From: UMGS1883 sp045636425
GTDB taxonomy: Bacteria; Bacillota; Clostridia; UMGS1883
Direction: 5' to 3'
Assembly (NCBI GenBank): GCA_045636425.1
Contig: JAZTXM010000012.1
Location: forward strand, 1 to 64,000
DNA: 64,000 nucleotides
Shown: piece by piece, positions 7,832-16,135 of the stretch
How the letters are laid out: each line of letters begins with the position of its first letter
How positions within the stretch are numbered: position 1 is the first letter of the stretch
Made by a program: the position numbers and the translations under genes
The notes under the pieces: model-generated
Database searches by the model: none
What the model was told of the DNA's origin: nothing
Seen by the model: the letters and a program-made list of their open reading frames with translations, nothing else

Positions 7832-8940
7832 ACTCTCTCCTCCTTTTCCCTTATATTTACTTTAATCTTGTAGTTAATAAAGAATTCCGCACCAATTATA
7901 AAGAAAATTATGATTCCCGTTATAATATCTGAGAATGAGGAATTCAGTCTGTAAACCTCGGAAATTTTTGACGCACCTTTTTCAAGGAAAACAATCAAAA
8001 GCGACGTTAAAATCATAAATACAGGATTGAACTTAGCAAGCCAGGAAACCATTATTGCCGTAAAGCCTCTGCCCCCTGCGCTATCGCTTTTAAGGGAGTG
8101 GTCTGTACCTGCAACTATCAAGAATCCTGCTATACCGCAGATTGCACCTGAAATAGCCATAGTTCTTAAAACCACTTTTTTAACATTGATTCCGATATAT
8201 CTTGCTGTATTTTCACTCTCGCCCACAACAGATATTTCGTATCCCTGTTTGCTGTACTTAAGGTATATGTACATAACAACGGTAATTACAGCCACAACAA
8301 GTATATTGAACAAATACTTTTGGTCAAAGAGCACGGGAAGCTGACCGTGTTCCAGTACTCTGGGAGTTCCCGAACCCTTTGGTACAGACATTTCCAAAGT
8401 GAAATATGCAACCAATTGGATTGCGATATAATTCATCATCAATGTAAACAAAGTTTCGTTTGAATTAAACTTTGTTTTAAAATATGCGGGAACAAGTGCC
8501 CAGAAGGCACCTACCACAATACTGCTTACAAGCATTAGCGTAATTAAAATCGGAGTAGGAAGCTTTTCCCCGAGGAAAATCATGCAGACTGCCGTTGCAA
8601 GTCCGCCAATAAGCACCTGACCTTCCGCACCTATATTCCAGAATCGCATCTTAAACGCAGGGGTTACCGCAAGTGAAATACAAAGGAGAATTGCCGTATT
8701 TTGAAGCATATTCCACACAAGACGCGGAGTTCCCACAGCGCCATCAATCATGGTAAAATACATCTTAACAGGATTGATATCTGTAAGCGCAATGGTGATA
8801 GCACCGCAAACAAGCAGGGCAATCAATACAGCCACAATTCTTATCATCCATGCTTTCCACCACGAAAGACCATCCCTCTTGGCGATATGGAAAGGCGAAA
8901 CATAAAGAGATTGGTGCAAGAAATTATTAAATTTTTTCAT
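7828..8940 (-). CDS. nucleoside-type ABC transporter permease (NupP/YufP family)
   Basis: 370 residues, about ten membrane segments, with NIGAEGQVLIGGLATAV (about 103-119) typical of BMP-system permeases and the cytoplasmic loop VVGESENTARYIGINVKKV. It forms the other half of the membrane channel with the next gene. A GGGGGAG ribosome site precedes the ATG at 8940. Overlaps the downstream permease by 4 bases, indicating translational coupling and a 1:1 complex. Confidence 0.87.
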   Translation of the reverse strand: MKKFNNFLHQSLYVSPFHIAKRDGLSWWKAWMIRIVAVLIALLVCGAITIALTDINPVKMYFTMIDGAVGTPRLVWNMLQNTAILLCISLAVTPAFKMRFWNIGAEGQVLIGGLATAVCMIFLGEKLPTPILITLMLVSSIVVGAFWALVPAYFKTKFNSNETLFTLMMNYIAIQLVAYFTLEMSVPKGSGTPRVLEHGQLPVLFDQKYLFNILVVAVITVVMYIYLKYSKQGYEISVVGESENTARYIGINVKKVVLRTMAISGAICGIAGFLIVAGTDHSLKSDSAGGRGFTAIMVSWLAKFNPVFMILTSLLIVFLEKGASKISEVYRLNSSFSDIITGIIIFFIIGAEFFINYKIKVNIREKEERV

Positions 8941-8957
8941 TTTTCTTCTCCCCCTCT

Positions 8958-10496
8958 TTACTCTTCGCTGTGCTGCGGTGAAGATTTTGTCATCAAAAGA
9001 CCGATTTCTTCCTTAGTAGCACTTCTTCCGTCAACAATACCTGTGACTTTGCCCGAACCGATTACCATAATTCTGTCACATAATTCCAGTAATACGTCCA
9101 AATCTTCACCAACAAAAATTACGGCTACGCCCTTTTCCTTTTGCTCGTTAAGAAGATTATAAATTGTGTAAGATGAGTTTATGTCAAGTCCGCGGACGGG
9201 ATATGCCGCCATCAAAACGGTGGGAGAAGAAGCAATCTCTCTTCCCACAAGGATTTTCTGAACATTTCCTCCCGAAAGCCTTCTTACAGGGGTGTTTGCA
9301 GAAGGTGTTACAACTTCAAGACGTTCAATAATATCCTCTGCCAAAGATTTGGGGGCTTTCCTCTGCAAAAATACGGATTTTCCTTTTTTATAGCTTCGAA
9401 GCATCATATTGTCAACTATATCCATATTTCCGACAAGTCCCATTCCAAGCCTGTCTTCAGGGACAAAGGCAAGTCTTACGCCCATCTGACGGATTTGAAG
9501 CGGCGTCTTGTCACGCAGATTTTCTTCTTTTCCGCTCTTGGGATCATGATAAATAATCTTTCCTTCATCAAGATGCCCAAGTCCTGCAATAGTTTCCAAA
9601 AGTTCTCTCTGTCCGCTTCCTGCAATTCCCGCAATTCCGAGAATTTCTCCCGACTTTGCAGTGAAAGAAACATCATCAAGAACTTTTGCCCCCTCGCGGT
9701 TTATACAGCTGATTTTCTGAACCACAAGACGGTCGCAAGTATTTTCGGGAGTGCTTCTGTGAATGTTGAGAGATATTTTCTTTCCTACCATCATTTCGGT
9801 AAGCTCTGCCTCATTTGTTTCGCTTGTCTTGACAGTACCTGCATATTCCCCTTTTCTAAGTACAGTTACATAGTCGGAAAGTGAAAGCACCTCGTGAAGC
9901 TTATGTGTGATAATGATTATTGCCTTTCCGCTGTCACGCATGTTCTTTAAAACCTTGAAAAGTTTAACGGTTTCCTGAGGTGTCAAAACGGCTGTAGGCT
10001 CGTCAAGAATCAGAATATCTGCACCTCTGAAAAGCACTTTTACTATTTCAACCGTTTGCTTTTCAGAAACGGACATTTCATATATCTTTTTCTGCAAATC
10101 AAGCTCAAAACCGTATTTTTCAGTAATTTCCTTGATTTTCGCAATATAATTGGGCATGTCAAAGCTTTTTTCATCTTTAAGACCCAAGACAATATTTTCC
10201 GCAGCACTAAAAACATCAACAAGCTTAAAATGCTGATGTATCATTCCGATTTTATAGTTAAATGCATCCTTTGGAGATGCAATTACACATTCCTTCCCGT
10301 CGATAAACATCTGACCATGGTCGGGATAATAAATTCCCGATACCATGTTCATAAGCGTTGTTTTTCCGCTGCCGTTTTCTCCGAGAATGGAAAGGATTTC
10401 TCCTTTTCTGACTTTCAGCGATACATTTTTATTGGCAATAACATTGCCAAAGGTTTTGGTTATGTTTTTAAGTTCGAGAGCAATATTCTGTTCCAT
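8958..10496 (-). CDS. ABC transporter ATP-binding protein, double cassette (NupO/YufO family)
   Basis: 512 residues with two ABC domains. First: Walker A GENGSGKTTLMNM (about 39-51), a degenerate signature MSVSEKQTVEI and Walker B ILILDEPTAVLTP. Second: degenerate Walker A GIAGSGQRELLE, a good LSGGNVQKILVGREI signature, and AAYPVRGLD where the Walker B acid region is altered. An asymmetric second site is usual in sugar- and nucleoside-type importers. It energises the two permeases encoded next. GGAGG lies seven bases before the ATG. A strong hairpin separates it from the upstream lipoprotein gene. Confidence 0.9.
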   Translation of the reverse strand: MEQNIALELKNITKTFGNVIANKNVSLKVRKGEILSILGENGSGKTTLMNMVSGIYYPDHGQMFIDGKECVIASPKDAFNYKIGMIHQHFKLVDVFSAAENIVLGLKDEKSFDMPNYIAKIKEITEKYGFELDLQKKIYEMSVSEKQTVEIVKVLFRGADILILDEPTAVLTPQETVKLFKVLKNMRDSGKAIIIITHKLHEVLSLSDYVTVLRKGEYAGTVKTSETNEAELTEMMVGKKISLNIHRSTPENTCDRLVVQKISCINREGAKVLDDVSFTAKSGEILGIAGIAGSGQRELLETIAGLGHLDEGKIIYHDPKSGKEENLRDKTPLQIRQMGVRLAFVPEDRLGMGLVGNMDIVDNMMLRSYKKGKSVFLQRKAPKSLAEDIIERLEVVTPSANTPVRRLSGGNVQKILVGREIASSPTVLMAAYPVRGLDINSSYTIYNLLNEQKEKGVAVIFVGEDLDVLLELCDRIMVIGSGKVTGIVDGRSATKEEIGLLMTKSSPQHSEE

Positions 10497-10570
10497 ATAA
10501 ACCTCCAGCTAAGAATTCTTATATTCTTTGATAAACCTTTTGCTTATCAAAAAATATAAGAGATAAATTT

Positions 10571-10603
10571 ATTATAGGGCGGAGAGGTTCCCCGCCCTAT
10601 AAT
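10571..10603 (-). terminator. intercistronic hairpin between the BMP lipoprotein and the ATPase gene
   Basis: Perfect 12-base arms (ATTATAGGGCGG and its complement) with a 9-base loop, located 7 bases after the lipoprotein stop, followed by an AT-rich but not strictly T-run sequence. Probably a partial terminator or mRNA 3'-end stabiliser that makes the lipoprotein more abundant than the rest of the transporter. Confidence 0.6.
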
Positions 10604-10609
10604 TTAGTT

Positions 10610-11815
10610 TTACTTCGCGTTGTTGAGCAGCTTAATTCCGTCGATAGTCATATCGAAGTAAGGAGCACTGCGGTATTCTGATTCGTGGAAATATCCGTCA
10701 GAAATAGCCTCTGTATCCTTTTCATATTTAGCATCTGTATCAACATCTGCCATGTAAGAATCAAGCTTCTTACCTTCAACAGTGAAGTTATTTGTATCAA
10801 ATACCTTGATTTCACCGGAGATAAGCTTAGCCTTCGCTTCTTCCAAAGCTTCCTTTGTACCTGCTGCTGCAACATTTTCATTGATTTCTGTAAGCTTTAC
10901 AGAACCTGCTTCAAAGCCTTCACACCAGTCTGCTGCAATTTCCTTATCGTTCTGCGCAGATTCGATGATGTACTTGAAGTAAGGAGCCCAATCGATTCTT
11001 GAAGAAACAATGAATGTGTTGGGGCAAGCATCCTTTGTGCTTCCGTTATAGGAAACGTTGGGAACGCCTGCGTTTTCACATGCTGTGGGAGCACCCATAG
11101 AGTCAGCGTGCTGACTGATAAGAACGCAATTGTTGCTGAGGAGTTTTGTAGCAGCCTCTTTTTCAAGAGCTTCGTCATACCAGCTTCCTGTGAACTGAAC
11201 TTCCATGGTAACTGAGGGGCAAACTGACTTTGCACCAAGATAGAAAGATGTATAACCTGAAATAACTTCAGCATATGTGAAAGCACCAACGTAACCCATC
11301 TTAGCCTGGTCGGGAGTAATCTTTCCTGCTTCAATCATTTCGTTAAGCTTCATACCTGCTGCAATACCTGCAAGGTATCTGCCTTCATAAATAGAAGCAA
11401 ACGCATTGTGGAAATTCTTAACGTTTTCAGTATGAGCAGTAGTACCTGTTGCATGGCAGAATTCAACCTCAGGGAATTCCTTTGCAGCCTTTAACATGTA
11501 AGGTTCATGGCCGAAGCTGTTAGCAAATACTACATCACAGCCCTGGTCTGCAAGGTCTGCAGCTGCTTCATAACATTCGTTACCCTCAGGAATGTTAGTC
11601 TTGAAAATAACCTGGTCTGCTGAAAGTCCCAACTCTGCTGTAGCCGCTTCTGCAGCATCAAGGAAGTTCTTGTCATAAGTTGAGTTTTCATCATGCAAGA
11701 AAATGAATCCGATCTTGAAATCGGAATCTGCCTTTTCTCCGCCGCAAGCTGAAAGCATACAAGCTGATGCTACACACATTACAGCAACGAGAAGTAATGA
11801 AAGAATTTTTTTCAT
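10610..11815 (-). CDS. BMP-family nucleoside-binding lipoprotein
   Basis: 401 residues with a lipoprotein signal ending in LSAC (lipid-modified Cys about residue 24) and a BMP/PnrA-type periplasmic-binding fold: FKIGFIFLHDENSTYD at the start of the mature part, then YEAAADLADQGCDVVFANSFGHE and YVGAFTYAEVISGYTSFYLGAK. It captures purine nucleosides or bases outside the membrane for the ABC importer downstream. The start at 11815 has GGAGGG nine bases upstream; a start nine codons earlier has none. In an operon with xpt. Confidence 0.88.
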   Translation of the reverse strand: MKKILSLLLVAVMCVASACMLSACGGEKADSDFKIGFIFLHDENSTYDKNFLDAAEAATAELGLSADQVIFKTNIPEGNECYEAAADLADQGCDVVFANSFGHEPYMLKAAKEFPEVEFCHATGTTAHTENVKNFHNAFASIYEGRYLAGIAAGMKLNEMIEAGKITPDQAKMGYVGAFTYAEVISGYTSFYLGAKSVCPSVTMEVQFTGSWYDEALEKEAATKLLSNNCVLISQHADSMGAPTACENAGVPNVSYNGSTKDACPNTFIVSSRIDWAPYFKYIIESAQNDKEIAADWCEGFEAGSVKLTEINENVAAAGTKEALEEAKAKLISGEIKVFDTNNFTVEGKKLDSYMADVDTDAKYEKDTEAISDGYFHESEYRSAPYFDMTIDGIKLLNNAK

Positions 11816-11849
11816 TTTTAAACCCTCCTGCCTTTTAGGCAAAAATATT

Positions 11850-11870
11850 TATGTAAAGCTTCTTTACATA
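11850..11870 (-). other. hairpin between xpt and the BMP gene
   Basis: Minus strand: 9-base perfect arms (TATGTAAAG / CTTTACATA) with a 3-base loop, followed by AATATTTTT. Resembles a weak terminator or processing site inside the operon. Confidence 0.45.
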
Positions 11871-11875
11871 CGCCT

Positions 11876-12439
11876 TTATTTGCGGAACGTTAATGAGTTT
11901 TCCGTCATGGAATCGATAATCGCCAAAGAATCCACACGCACACCCTTTTGTCTCAGCTCATCTCCGCCGCCCTGAAAGCCTTTTTCAATAGCAATGGCAC
12001 ATCCTGAGAGTGTTGCCCCTGCCTGGTTTATTATATCTATAAGACCTGTCAGTGCATTTCCTTTTGCAAGGAAATCATCTATTACAAGAACCTTGTCCTC
12101 ACTATTCAAAAATTCCTTGCTGACTACAGCATCGTATACATTCTTCCTTGTAAAAGAAGATACACGGGAAGAATACACATCATCTGAAATGTTTCCTGAT
12201 TTACTTTTTTTCACAAAAACCACAGGCACATTCATATATTGAGCCGCCGCAAATGCAATGGGGATTCCTGAGGTTTCGATAGTAAGAATTTTATTAACCG
12301 GCACATCTTTGTAAAGCCGTGCAATTTCCTCGCCCATCTCCAAAAGGAATGGCACATCTATGCGGTGATTAAGGAAACAGTCCACCTTGAGAATATCCCC
12401 CGGTAAAACTTTGCCCTCACTTAAAATTTTGTCCTCCAA
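11876..12439 (-). CDS. xpt: xanthine phosphoribosyltransferase
   Basis: 187 residues. Converts xanthine and PRPP to XMP. The PRPP-binding loop is VLVIDDFLAKGNAL (about 117-130) and the N-terminal LKVDCFLNHRIDV matches Bacillus Xpt. The first acceptable start is TTG at 12439, which itself overlaps a GGAGG; no ATG is available and a stop lies a few codons upstream, so the exact start is uncertain. First gene of an operon with a BMP-type nucleoside importer, which joins uptake and salvage of purines. No purine riboswitch is visible in the roughly 50-base leader. Confidence 0.9.
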   Translation of the reverse strand: MEDKILSEGKVLPGDILKVDCFLNHRIDVPFLLEMGEEIARLYKDVPVNKILTIETSGIPIAFAAAQYMNVPVVFVKKSKSGNISDDVYSSRVSSFTRKNVYDAVVSKEFLNSEDKVLVIDDFLAKGNALTGLIDIINQAGATLSGCAIAIEKGFQGGGDELRQKGVRVDSLAIIDSMTENSLTFRK

Positions 12440-12492
12440 TGCAACTATGACCGCTCACTCCCAACAAAAAAACTTTTCCTAACGTTGAGAAA

Positions 12493-12521
12493 ATTATAGC
12501 ACGTTTTCCTACAATAGTCAA
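12493..12521 (-). promoter_or_regulatory. promoter of the xpt-nucleoside transporter operon
   Basis: Minus strand: TTGACT, 17 bases, TATAAT; the -10 ends about 54 bases before the xpt start. Near-consensus sigma-A promoter. Confidence 0.8.
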
Positions 12522-12557
12522 CATATTTCTACCTATATAATGCACAAATATAATGCA

Positions 12558-12591
12558 CAAAAGGACTGCAAAAATTCATGCAGTCCTTTTG
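12558..12591 (-). terminator. terminator of the cmk-plsC-ispH/rpsA run
   Basis: 13-base perfect arms (CAAAAGGACTGCA and its complement), loop of 8, with a CCTTTTG tail on the minus strand, 12 bases past the stop of the fusion gene. Two copies of TAATGCACAAA flank it at 12540-12560. Confidence 0.75.
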
Positions 12592-12603
12592 TGTATAAAT
12601 CTA

Positions 12604-14622
12604 TTATTCAGCTGTTTCTTCCTGAGGAGCTTCCTCTGCTGCTTCGGGAGCAACTTCTTCTGCTGTTTCAGGAGCTTCCTCAGCAGGAGCTTCGGGAGCA
12701 AGAAGTTCTCTGATTGAAAGACCAATCTTCTTTTCGTCCCAGTTGATGTCCATAATCTTAGCATCAACCATTTCGCCAACTGTGAGAACATCTTCGGGCT
12801 TGCCGATTCTCTTGTTTGCAATCTGAGAAATGTGTACAAGACCGTCAATTCCGGGGATAAGTTCTACGAATGCACCAAAGGGTACAAGACGAACAACCTT
12901 AACTGTTACAACATCGCCTTCATTGAAAGTTCTCTTTGCAATTTCCCAGGGATTGTCCTCGATTTTCTTGTAACCGAGAGAAATCTTAACATTTTCCTTA
13001 TCAACCTTGAGAATTGTAACCTCTACGCTGTCACCAACGCTAAGAACTTCTGAAGGATGCTTAATTCTCTGCCAGCTAAGCTGAGAAATCGGGATAAGAC
13101 CATCAACACCGCCAAGGTCAACAAATGCACCAAAGTCTGTAAGAGTCTTAACAGTACCTGTATAAACCTTACCTTCTTCAACGTCTGCCATAAATGCAGC
13201 TACTTTTTCAGCACGCTCAGCCTGAGCAACAACCTTGATGGAACCGATTGCTTTCTTGCCGCGTCTGTCTTCACGGATGTTTACGATTTTGAAGCTTGCT
13301 TCTGTACCAACAAGAGGCTGAAGATCCTTCATGAATCTTTCGCTTGCCATAGATGCAGGAATAAAGATTCTGCTTCCGTTAACAAGTGCGATTACGCCGC
13401 GGTTAACATTTTCAACAATACGGCCTGTGAGAATTTCGCCGCTTTCATAAGCAGCTTCGATTGTCTTCCAGCCCTTGATTGCATCAATCTTCTTTTTAGA
13501 AAGCTTAACGTAGCCTTCACCGTCGTTTACTCTTACAACGAATACTTCCACTTCGTCGCCAACCTTAACAACATCAGCGGGATTAGCTGAGGGATCGTCT
13601 GTAAGCTCGTCCGCAGGGATGATACCATCAGCCTTGTAGCCAAGATCTACATATACTTCTGTGGGAGTAATGCTGATTACTGTGCCCGTTACAACCTGTC
13701 CTGTATTTAAAGTGACGAGGGATTGTTCAAATGCCTCGGCAAATGTAGGCTCTCCATTTCCTTGAATATTAGTGTTCTTTTCTTCTACCATGGTTTCTAA
13801 AACCTCCTTAATTATATGCTCCGGCGTTGATGCACCGGCGGTAATACCGAACGAATGACCGAGCTTGAGTAAATCATTTGGCAACTCCTCTGCCCCCTCC
13901 ACATAAAAAGTATGTGGGCAAAGAGGTGAGGCAATGTCAAACAGCTTTTTAGTGTTTGAACTGTTTTTGCCTCCGACGACAATAAACACGTCACTCTCTT
14001 TTGCAAGCAAGGCTGCATATTTCTGTCTTTCATTCGTAGCACTACATATTGTATCAAAAACTATAGCACTTTGGCAAGTCTTTTTTATAATTTTCGTAAT
14101 TTTTTTCCATAATTCTCTCTCAAACGTGGTTTGTGCCACGACATAAAGCTCTTTTTCATCGCAAAAAGCAACATTTTCCGCTTCTTCGATGGTCTTTATA
14201 ACCTTGGCACTGTTTTCACACCAGCCGTTTATTCCTATCACTTCGGGATGTTTTTCATCACCTATGATTAAAATGTTAGATTTTTTAAGATAGGCTTCAC
14301 TTACAATATTGTGAATTTTCTTTACAAAAGGGCATGTGGCATCAATATATTCCACGCCCTTTTCGTCCAATATTTCCTGCTCCGCTTTTGTTATTCCGTG
14401 GCTTCTTATAACAACAGTTTCTCCTTTTTCGGAATCTGTCGCCTTTTCTATTATTCTGACGCCTCGGTTTCCAAAGTCATTTACCACTGCATTGTTGTGA
14501 ATAATAGGACCAAGCGTTACTATTTTCTTTCCGTCTGAGAGTCCCTCTTCGGTAAGCTTCACGGCACGGCTTACGCCAAAGCAAAACCCAGCTTTCTCCG
14601 CTACTTTTACTATCCTTGTCAT
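12604..14622 (-). CDS. ispH-rpsA: IspH (HMB-PP reductase) fused to ribosomal protein S1
   Basis: 672 residues. Residues 1-275 are IspH, the last enzyme of the MEP isoprenoid pathway: the [4Fe-4S] cysteines are C14 (GFCFGV), C97 (DATCPF) and C193 (TICSAT), with HNN at 42-44, RSHG and EKHPEV also present. Residues about 308-378, 393-458, 482-552 and 567-638 are four S1 RNA-binding domains, then an acidic Glu/Ala/Pro tail. The fusion is known in Clostridia. The linker holds Met278 preceded by AAGGAGGT, so free S1 could also be made. It overlaps plsC by ATGA. The fused halves are both complete in motifs; no frameshift is seen. Confidence 0.95.
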   Translation of the reverse strand: MTRIVKVAEKAGFCFGVSRAVKLTEEGLSDGKKIVTLGPIIHNNAVVNDFGNRGVRIIEKATDSEKGETVVIRSHGITKAEQEILDEKGVEYIDATCPFVKKIHNIVSEAYLKKSNILIIGDEKHPEVIGINGWCENSAKVIKTIEEAENVAFCDEKELYVVAQTTFERELWKKITKIIKKTCQSAIVFDTICSATNERQKYAALLAKESDVFIVVGGKNSSNTKKLFDIASPLCPHTFYVEGAEELPNDLLKLGHSFGITAGASTPEHIIKEVLETMVEEKNTNIQGNGEPTFAEAFEQSLVTLNTGQVVTGTVISITPTEVYVDLGYKADGIIPADELTDDPSANPADVVKVGDEVEVFVVRVNDGEGYVKLSKKKIDAIKGWKTIEAAYESGEILTGRIVENVNRGVIALVNGSRIFIPASMASERFMKDLQPLVGTEASFKIVNIREDRRGKKAIGSIKVVAQAERAEKVAAFMADVEEGKVYTGTVKTLTDFGAFVDLGGVDGLIPISQLSWQRIKHPSEVLSVGDSVEVTILKVDKENVKISLGYKKIEDNPWEIAKRTFNEGDVVTVKVVRLVPFGAFVELIPGIDGLVHISQIANKRIGKPEDVLTVGEMVDAKIMDINWDEKKIGLSIRELLAPEAPAEEAPETAEEVAPEAAEEAPQEETAE
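13789..13809 (-). promoter_or_regulatory. internal Shine-Dalgarno and ATG within ispH-rpsA
   Basis: Minus strand: AAGGAGGTT (13809-13801) then 9 bases and ATG (13791-13789), in frame, at the exact junction between the IspH and S1 parts. It could direct separate synthesis of a 395-residue S1 protein. Confidence 0.5.
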
Positions 14623-15185
14623 TTCTTTCCACCCAAAGCATAGATTGTATCCATAAGTTCATCTGCAAGACGCTGCATAACTTCCCCGTCCTGTGCCTGC
14701 TCAGCATACTGAGCATAAGATATAGGTTTTCCATATGTAACTTGGTTCGCACCGACAAAGGCAGGTAATATAGGAACGCCCGACTGCAATGCCAGCCTTA
14801 TTATTCCTGAATTAACCTGTTTCCTTTCTCCCTTTCTAAGCCTGGTCCCTTCGGGAAAAATCAGTGTCGGCTCGCCTTTTTTCATAATTTTGAGGGTTGC
14901 CATAACCGCTGCGGCATCTCCCCTGCCCCTTTTAATGGGGAACGCACCAAGCTTTTTGATAAGCCAGCCTAAACCGGGCTTTCTGAAAAGCTCCTCCTTT
15001 GCCATAAAGGTAAGGTCGCGGTTGCACCCTGCCGCAATCAGAATGGGGTCTTTAAAGCTTCGGTGGTTTGCACACAAAAGGAATGGACCCTCTCCCGGAA
15101 TATTTTCTTTTCCGTGGGCTTTGGAAAGGAGGAACACTTTAAATACTCCTCCTGCACATTTTACTGCTATTCTGTAAAAACTCAT
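14619..15185 (-). CDS. plsC: 1-acyl-sn-glycerol-3-phosphate acyltransferase
   Basis: 188 residues. Transfers an acyl group to lysophosphatidic acid to make phosphatidic acid at the membrane. Acyltransferase motifs: NHRSFKDP (about 38-45, NHx4D), then GAFPIKRGRGDA and FPEGTR. A hydrophobic N-terminal stretch may anchor it. Its start overlaps the cmk stop (TGATG) and its stop overlaps the ispH start, so cmk-plsC-ispH/rpsA is one coupled run, as in other Clostridia. Confidence 0.92.
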   Translation of the reverse strand: MSFYRIAVKCAGGVFKVFLLSKAHGKENIPGEGPFLLCANHRSFKDPILIAAGCNRDLTFMAKEELFRKPGLGWLIKKLGAFPIKRGRGDAAAVMATLKIMKKGEPTLIFPEGTRLRKGERKQVNSGIIRLALQSGVPILPAFVGANQVTYGKPISYAQYAEQAQDGEVMQRLADELMDTIYALGGKK

Positions 15186-15847
15186 CAGATTTTACTCCTT
15201 ATAAATTCTACCACATTGCTAACCGATTCCTCTAAACTAAGTTCAGAGTTATCAATAACCGTTGCATCATCTGCTACTTTCAGCGGTGACACTTTGCGGG
15301 TAGAGTCATTTTTATCTCTTTGTATCATTTCAGCTTTAACATCTTCAAGAGAGACGCTCTCGCCTTTTTCAATAAGCTCTTTGTATCTTCTTCCTGCACG
15401 GGCTTCAACAGAAGCCGTAAGAAAAATTTTAACCTCTGCATCGGGAAGCACAAAGGTTGCAATATCCCTGCCGTCCATAACGACATCGTGATTTTGGGCA
15501 AGCTTTCTTTGCATATCAACAAGAGCTGTTCTTACTGCACCAATTGCAGAAACATTGCTTGCTGCCATAGAAATTTCGGGAGTGCGGATTTTATCGGAAA
15601 CATTTTCTCCGTCAAGATAAATTTGCTGTTCCACGCCCTCGTGCCTGATGTCGATATCAAGGTCTGGCAGAATAGATGTAACACCCTTTTCGTCTTTGGT
15701 ATCAATTCCCATTCTCACCGCTTTAAGACCTACTGCACGATACATTGCTCCCGTGTCAATATACACATATCCAAGCTCTTTTGCCACTTTCTTTGAAATG
15801 GTGCTTTTCCCTGCCCCTGCAGGACCGTCAATTGCTATTTTTGTCAT
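15185..15847 (-). CDS. cmk: cytidylate kinase
   Basis: 220 residues. Phosphorylates CMP/dCMP with ATP. P-loop GPAGAGKST (residues 8-16), then VYIDTGAMYRAVGLKA and the nucleotide-binding VMDGRDIATFV. Length matches the family. TAAGGAGG lies seven bases before the ATG, and directly upstream of that ribosome site sits a 273-bp MITE-like element separating cmk from the flavoprotein gene; the leader and perhaps the promoter of cmk therefore lie in that element or further upstream. Confidence 0.94.
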   Translation of the reverse strand: MTKIAIDGPAGAGKSTISKKVAKELGYVYIDTGAMYRAVGLKAVRMGIDTKDEKGVTSILPDLDIDIRHEGVEQQIYLDGENVSDKIRTPEISMAASNVSAIGAVRTALVDMQRKLAQNHDVVMDGRDIATFVLPDAEVKIFLTASVEARAGRRYKELIEKGESVSLEDVKAEMIQRDKNDSTRKVSPLKVADDATVIDNSELSLEESVSNVVEFIRSKI

Positions 15848-15862
15848 AGCGTTTCCTCCTTA

Positions 15863-16135
15863 GGCATAAGGGAGCCCAGCCCAATATGCCTTAAACTTGT
15901 TAAATTTTTATTCTTATTATTTGTCGTCCTTGAAAGGCGTCAGCCTATCTTCGTCCTCCGCATAAAAATTATATAAAATTTTCCTGCGTTTAAGGTCGAA
16001 GAGTTTAAAAACAAGAAATTTTGTGATAAGACAAAGAAAATTCAAGAATAATACTGTCGTATATTTGCAGAATTTTCTGCAGTATTATACGAAATTTCTG
16101 TTTTTAAACCATATCGGGCTGGGCTACCTTATGCC
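15863..16135. mobile_element. MITE-like non-coding element with 26-bp terminal inverted repeats
   Basis: The left end (15863-15888) and right end (16110-16135) are inverted copies matching at 24 of 26 bases, both starting GGCATAAGG. A TA dinucleotide flanks each end (15861-15862, 16136-16137), as expected for Tc1/mariner or IS630-type target duplication. Inside is a second imperfect inverted pair (GTTTAAAAACA..., about 16007-16028 with 16090-16109) and an inner pair with half-site AATAATACTG. No open reading frame of note. The right end overlaps the last codons of the flavoprotein gene. Confidence 0.7.

Noticed and set aside
10056..10559. 167-codon antisense frame over the start of the nucleoside ATPase gene
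   Set aside because: Phe/Ile/Lys-rich shadow opposite Walker A coding; no ribosome site.
12440..12521. Possible purine riboswitch in front of xpt
   Set aside because: The leader is too short and lacks the conserved aptamer core; only a promoter is seen.
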